Of a stretch of 64,000 bases of DNA, positions 61,251 through 64,000 are shown piece by piece. A program made the position numbers and the translations under genes. The stretch is taken from NCBI RefSeq assembly GCF_036825535.1, contig NZ_CP098812.1, positions 1,240,001 to 1,304,000 on the forward strand, written 5' to 3'. The stretch's first letter is position 1. Every line of letters starts with the position of its first letter. Below the pieces are notes generated by a model that was not told where the DNA came from, did no database searches, and saw only the letters and a list, made by a program, of their open reading frames with translations. This DNA comes from Parasalinivibrio latis (GTDB lineage: Bacteria > Pseudomonadota > Gammaproteobacteria > Enterobacterales > Vibrionaceae).

Positions 61251-61839
61251 TATATCCCGCCTTAAACAGCAACTCGACCTCATTGTAGAACTGGACAAGC
61301 TCAAATCTGTGTTACGGCGCACCCGAATAAAAAGTGCGGACGGCAGGCTTGAAAACTCAGCTGAGCATAGCTGGCAGCTCGCGTTGATGGCAGTGGTTTT
61401 GCAGGAGTATTCAGCAGAACCGGTTGACCTTATTACAGTTGTAAAAATGTTGCTCATCCATGATGTTGTTGAAATTGATGTGGGTGACACCTTTGTCTAC
61501 GACCTTGCGGGTACGGCTGTACAAGCTGAGAAAGAACGACTGGCTGCTGAGCGGATTTTTGGCATGTTGCCACCGGACCAAGGTGAAGAATTGTTGGGTT
61601 TGTGGCTTGAGTTTGAGGCAATGGAAACGGCTGAGTCCTGTTTTGCGAAAGCTTTGGATCGTACCATGCCCATGCTTTTAAACCATCATAACGACGGGCA
61701 AAGCTGGCTGGAACATGGCGTCCGGTATGAGCAAGCGTTGGCAGTCAACAAAGACAAGATCAGTCAGGGTGCGCCGCAGGTGTGGGAGTATATGAAAACA
61801 GTGTTGGACGATGCCAAGGCAAAAGGCTGGTTGGCATAA
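61243..61839 (+). CDS. HD-domain hydrolase, HDDC2/YfbR-like
   Basis: Metal-dependent phosphohydrolase of 198 residues. The HD signature is visible as H42 in SAEHSWQLA and H73-D74 in LLIHDVVEIDVGDT, with E77 and D79 in the E-x-D position seen in 5'-deoxynucleotidases. A distal aspartate lies in ALDRTMPMLLN near residue 136. This pattern suggests a nucleoside 5'-monophosphatase. The substrate cannot be fixed from sequence, and it is not YfbR itself in length or detail. It overlaps rimJ by 8 bp, so the two are coupled. A terminator follows. Confidence 0.85.
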   Translation: MTDISRLKQQLDLIVELDKLKSVLRRTRIKSADGRLENSAEHSWQLALMAVVLQEYSAEPVDLITVVKMLLIHDVVEIDVGDTFVYDLAGTAVQAEKERLAAERIFGMLPPDQGEELLGLWLEFEAMETAESCFAKALDRTMPMLLNHHNDGQSWLEHGVRYEQALAVNKDKISQGAPQVWEYMKTVLDDAKAKGWLA

Positions 61840-61863
61840 TTCACTCAGATTAAATCGGGAAAA

Positions 61864-61892
61864 GCGCTTCAGCGGTCACTGAAGTCCTTTTT
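61864..61892 (+). terminator. Rho-independent terminator after the HD-domain gene
   Basis: A 6-bp stem CTTCAG / CTGAAG with a 6-base loop, extended on the left by AAAGCG, and followed by TCCTTTTT. Confidence 0.65.
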
Positions 61893-61896
61893 CTGT

Positions 61897-62048
61897 TATA
61901 CCCAAACCTTCTCGAAGGGTGAATTTGACTGGCTCTCATACTGCGTTGCTGTTTCTTGATTTAGAGCCACCAGACCGTCAAAACAGCGCCTTGACTGACA
62001 GCCAATCAACTCTTATTGAAAACTGCACCTTGAGGCGATTGGGGTATA
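61897..62048. repeat. 152-bp ERIC/MITE-like inverted-repeat element
   Basis: The ends are inverted: TATACCCA at 61897 and TGGGGTATA ending at 62048. The similarity extends some 30 bp inward, from TTCTCGAAGGGTG on the left to CACCTTGAGGCGAT on the right. The centre (CTGGCTCTCATACTGCG... and CAGCGCCTTGACTGACAGCC) has further short complementary parts. No ORF is inside. In end sequence, size and structure it resembles ERIC-type elements of enterics and Vibrio. It fills the space between the HD gene terminator and the pykA stop. The right end nearly touches the stop codon at 62050. Confidence 0.55.
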
Positions 62049-62049
62049 T

Positions 62050-63495
62050 CTAGGCTACGGACAGAATTTTCATGGTATTGGTGGATCCCACAATGTCCAT
62101 GTCGTCCCCCTGAGTGATCAGAACAATATCGCCAGAGTGCACGAAGCCATGCTTTTTGAGTGTCTCGATGGCGTTTGTGGCGATGGCTCTGCCCTCATAG
62201 GCATCGCTGTCAAAATAGACTGGCGTAACGCCGCGGTAAAGATTGGCCCGGCGCAGTGCATTGTCCTGGCGGGAAAGGGCGAAAATCGGTCGGCCGGAAC
62301 TGATCCGGGACATCATCAATGCTGTACGTCCCGACTCGGTAAGGGCGATGATTGCCTTGATGCCCGGCATATGGTTCGCAGCATACATGGCAGCCATTGA
62401 GACGGTTTCCTCCCGGCTTTCAAACTGGCTGTCAATGCGGTGGTTGGATACGTTCAATGACGGCATCTTTTCAGCCCCCAGACAGACTTCCCCCATAGCC
62501 TTGACGGTTTCCAATGGAAATTGGCCGGCAGCGGTTTCAGCCGAAAGCATCACGGCATCTGACCCATCCAGAACTGCGTTTGCCACATCCATCACTTCAG
62601 CCCGGGTTGGCATCGGAGCAGAAATCATGGATTCCATCATTTGGGTGGCAGTTATCACGCAGCGGTTGAGGGCTCGTGCGCGGCGAATCAGTTTTTTCTG
62701 CACACCGACCAGCTCAGGGTCGCCAATTTCTACGCCAAGGTCTCCACGGGCAACCATGACGACGTCAGAAGCCAGGATTATGTCGTCCATGGCATCTTCA
62801 TTATCTACGGTTTCTGCTCGCTCTACTTTCGCCACAATGCGGGTTTCCAAACCGGCATCCACCGCAAGACGGCGGGCGTAATTGATGTCGTCACCATTTC
62901 GGGGGAAAGAGACAGCGAGAAAATCAACGCCGATTTTTGCCGCGGTAAGGATGTCTTCCTTATCCTTTTCTGTCAGCGCCGGTGCAGAGAGGCCGCCGCC
63001 TTTTTTGTTAATGCCCTTATTGTTGGAAAGCTTGCCGCCTACGGTGACCTGGGTGTGAACTTTATCTCCCTGAACTGAGAGTACTTTTAATTGTATGCGG
63101 CCATCGTCCAAGAGCAAAAGATCACCAGTATCAACATCCTTTGGCAGTTCCTTGTAATCAATGCCTACAGCATCTTCATCTCCTTCACCAAGGCCCATTT
63201 CGGCATCCAGTGTGAAGCGGTCTCCGACAGTAAGAGAGACTGATCCGGCTTTAAACGTTGAAACCCGGATTTTCGGACCCTGGAGGTCGCCGAGGATGGC
63301 AACATGCTCGTTGAGCTTGGCTGAAATCTCCCTAACCTGATTTGCCCGGCGGAGGTGGTCGTCTGATGTTCCATGGGAGAAGTTCAGGCGTACAACGTTG
63401 GCTCCGGCTGCTATGAGCTTTTCAAGTACTCCTTCTTTGTCGGTAGAGGGGCCCAGTGTGGTGACTATTTTCGTTCTTCTAAGACGCAATTTCAT
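62050..63495 (-). CDS. pykA: Pyruvate kinase II (PykA)
   Basis: Last step of glycolysis, PEP + ADP to pyruvate + ATP. The 481-residue product starts MKLRLRRTKIVTTLGPSTD, the PykA-type start (E. coli 480). Active-site blocks are NFSHGTSDDH, LGDLQGPKIRV, KGGGLSAPALTEKDKEDI and MVARGDLGVEIGDPEL. The signature ITATQMMESMI and MPTRAEVMDVANAVLDGSDA are intact. It is closer to PykA (AMP/sugar-phosphate activated) than PykF. It lies downstream of hexR on the same strand; in E. coli the two are adjacent. HexR represses glycolytic genes in enterics and Shewanella, but I saw no clear HexR palindrome in the 149-bp gap. Confidence 0.96.
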   Translation of the reverse strand: MKLRLRRTKIVTTLGPSTDKEGVLEKLIAAGANVVRLNFSHGTSDDHLRRANQVREISAKLNEHVAILGDLQGPKIRVSTFKAGSVSLTVGDRFTLDAEMGLGEGDEDAVGIDYKELPKDVDTGDLLLLDDGRIQLKVLSVQGDKVHTQVTVGGKLSNNKGINKKGGGLSAPALTEKDKEDILTAAKIGVDFLAVSFPRNGDDINYARRLAVDAGLETRIVAKVERAETVDNEDAMDDIILASDVVMVARGDLGVEIGDPELVGVQKKLIRRARALNRCVITATQMMESMISAPMPTRAEVMDVANAVLDGSDAVMLSAETAAGQFPLETVKAMGEVCLGAEKMPSLNVSNHRIDSQFESREETVSMAAMYAANHMPGIKAIIALTESGRTALMMSRISSGRPIFALSRQDNALRRANLYRGVTPVYFDSDAYEGRAIATNAIETLKKHGFVHSGDIVLITQGDDMDIVGSTNTMKILSVA

Positions 63496-63616
63496 TGTTA
63501 ACTCCGGGGAGAAAGCGGAAACCGGCTTTGCAGCCCGTTCCTGTACGGATGAAGTTCGCTTTGGATAAGCATAGACCTACCCGATGCCAATTAACTTGCC
63601 ACAGGGACTGTAGATA

Positions 63617-63641
63617 CGAAAAAGGCACCCGAAGGTGCCTT
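63617..63641 (-). terminator. Rho-independent terminator after hexR
   Basis: Read on the minus strand: an 8-bp stem AAGGCACC / GGTGCCTT with a TTCG loop, followed by TTTTTCG. It lies just after the hexR stop, so pykA is probably transcribed from its own promoter. Confidence 0.85.
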
Positions 63642-63644
63642 GTT

Positions 63645-64000
63645 TTAAACAATTTTTTCTTTATTGAAGCGGGAATCTTTCAACGCCTCCTTCACCCTGC
63701 GAAGGTTCTCGCGGAAGCCGGGTCCGCGTCGCAGTGTGAAGCCCGTGGCAAGCACGTCAACAACCGTCATCTGGACAACGCGGCTCGCCATTGGCATGTA
63801 AACATCAGTGTCTTCGGCGACATCCAGCGTAATAGTCAGCGAGCAGACCTTATCCAGTGGAGAGTCTTTGGCCGTGATGCCAATTACGGTAGCGCCATTC
63901 TCTTTAGCAAGGAGGGCGATATCGACCAGGCTCTTGGTACGGCCGGTATGGGAGATGATTACCACTACATCACCGTCGTTACAGTTGATGCAACTCATAC
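63645..64000 (-). CDS. hexR: HexR, RpiR-family regulator, 3' part (5' end outside window)
   Basis: Transcription factor that senses 2-keto-3-deoxy-6-phosphogluconate and controls central carbon genes. Only the last 118 or so codons are in the window, which cover the C-terminal SIS sugar-phosphate-binding domain. VVVIISHTGRTKSLVDIA is the SIS phosphosugar loop, followed by ITLDVAEDTDVYMPMASR and ATGFTLRRGPGF. The frame is open to the window edge, so the N-terminal HTH lies outside. The match to E. coli HexR is strong by recollection. Confidence 0.93.
   Translation of the reverse strand, partial: MSCINCNDGDVVVIISHTGRTKSLVDIALLAKENGATVIGITAKDSPLDKVCSLTITLDVAEDTDVYMPMASRVVQMTVVDVLATGFTLRRGPGFRENLRRVKEALKDSRFNKEKIV

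Overview
The window is a gene-dense stretch of gammaproteobacterial core chromosome, most likely from a Vibrionaceae member of the Grimontia/Enterovibrio/Photobacterium type. This rests on gene content and order: ftsK-lolA-rarA-serS, cmk-rpsA-ihfB-lapA-lapB-pyrF, sapABCDF facing pspF/pspABC-ycjXF-tyrR, hexR-pykA, and nrdAB-yfaE. It also rests on protein resemblance to E. coli and Vibrio homologues recalled from knowledge. No database search was run, so the genus is an inference. I saw no rRNA, tRNA, prophage, insertion sequence or CRISPR array.

Layout. 1-5.9 kb: 3' part of ftsK, then lolA, rarA, serS (segregation, lipoprotein sorting, fork maintenance, translation). 6.2-8.7 kb: a PAS-containing Aer-like chemoreceptor behind a clear sigma-28 promoter, and an unrecognised membrane-anchored protein on the other strand. 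8.9-16.5 kb: metG facing away from mrp, then udk, dcd, an asmA-family gene and a two-CBS-domain protein. 16.7-20.7 kb: a DcuB-type C4-dicarboxylate transporter behind a consensus FNR box, facing a cobT-cobS-cobO corrinoid salvage operon. 20.8-28.3 kb: a dCache-like chemoreceptor, a low-molecular-weight tyrosine phosphatase, a coiled-coil membrane protein, a TauE/SafE exporter, tyrP with two TyrR-like boxes, and a CinA-like gene. 28.3-34.2 kb (minus strand): yfaE-nrdB-nrdA with NrdR and DnaA sites, a Gph/MupP-like phosphatase, ubiG, and an unlisted 35-codon ORF with an ideal ribosome-binding site. 34.5-47.9 kb (plus strand): gyrA, serC, a xanthine-permease-like gene with a PurR box, a pentapeptide-repeat ion channel, aroA, cmk, rpsA, ihfB, lapAB, pyrF. 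48.0-60.1 kb: sapABCDF, pspF, and the sigma-54-driven pspABC followed by ycjX-ycjF and tyrR. 60.1-64 kb: an unusual Ogt-like alkyltransferase, rimJ, an HD hydrolase, a MITE/ERIC-like repeat, pykA and the 3' part of hexR.

How the parts connect. Several regulators and their probable targets lie in the same window: tyrR with boxes at its own promoter and at tyrP, and pspF beside the sigma-54 promoter of pspA. Deoxynucleotide supply is represented by nrdAB-yfaE, dcd and udk. Envelope functions are represented by lolA, lapAB, sap, psp and asmA. The most unusual items are the 35-codon membrane-peptide gene upstream of ubiG, an Ogt that keeps its catalytic cysteine but has lost both DNA-base-flipping residues, a Cys/His-motif pentapeptide channel, a C8 tract in pspF placed to uncouple its DNA-binding domain, and a 152-bp inverted-repeat element beside pykA.
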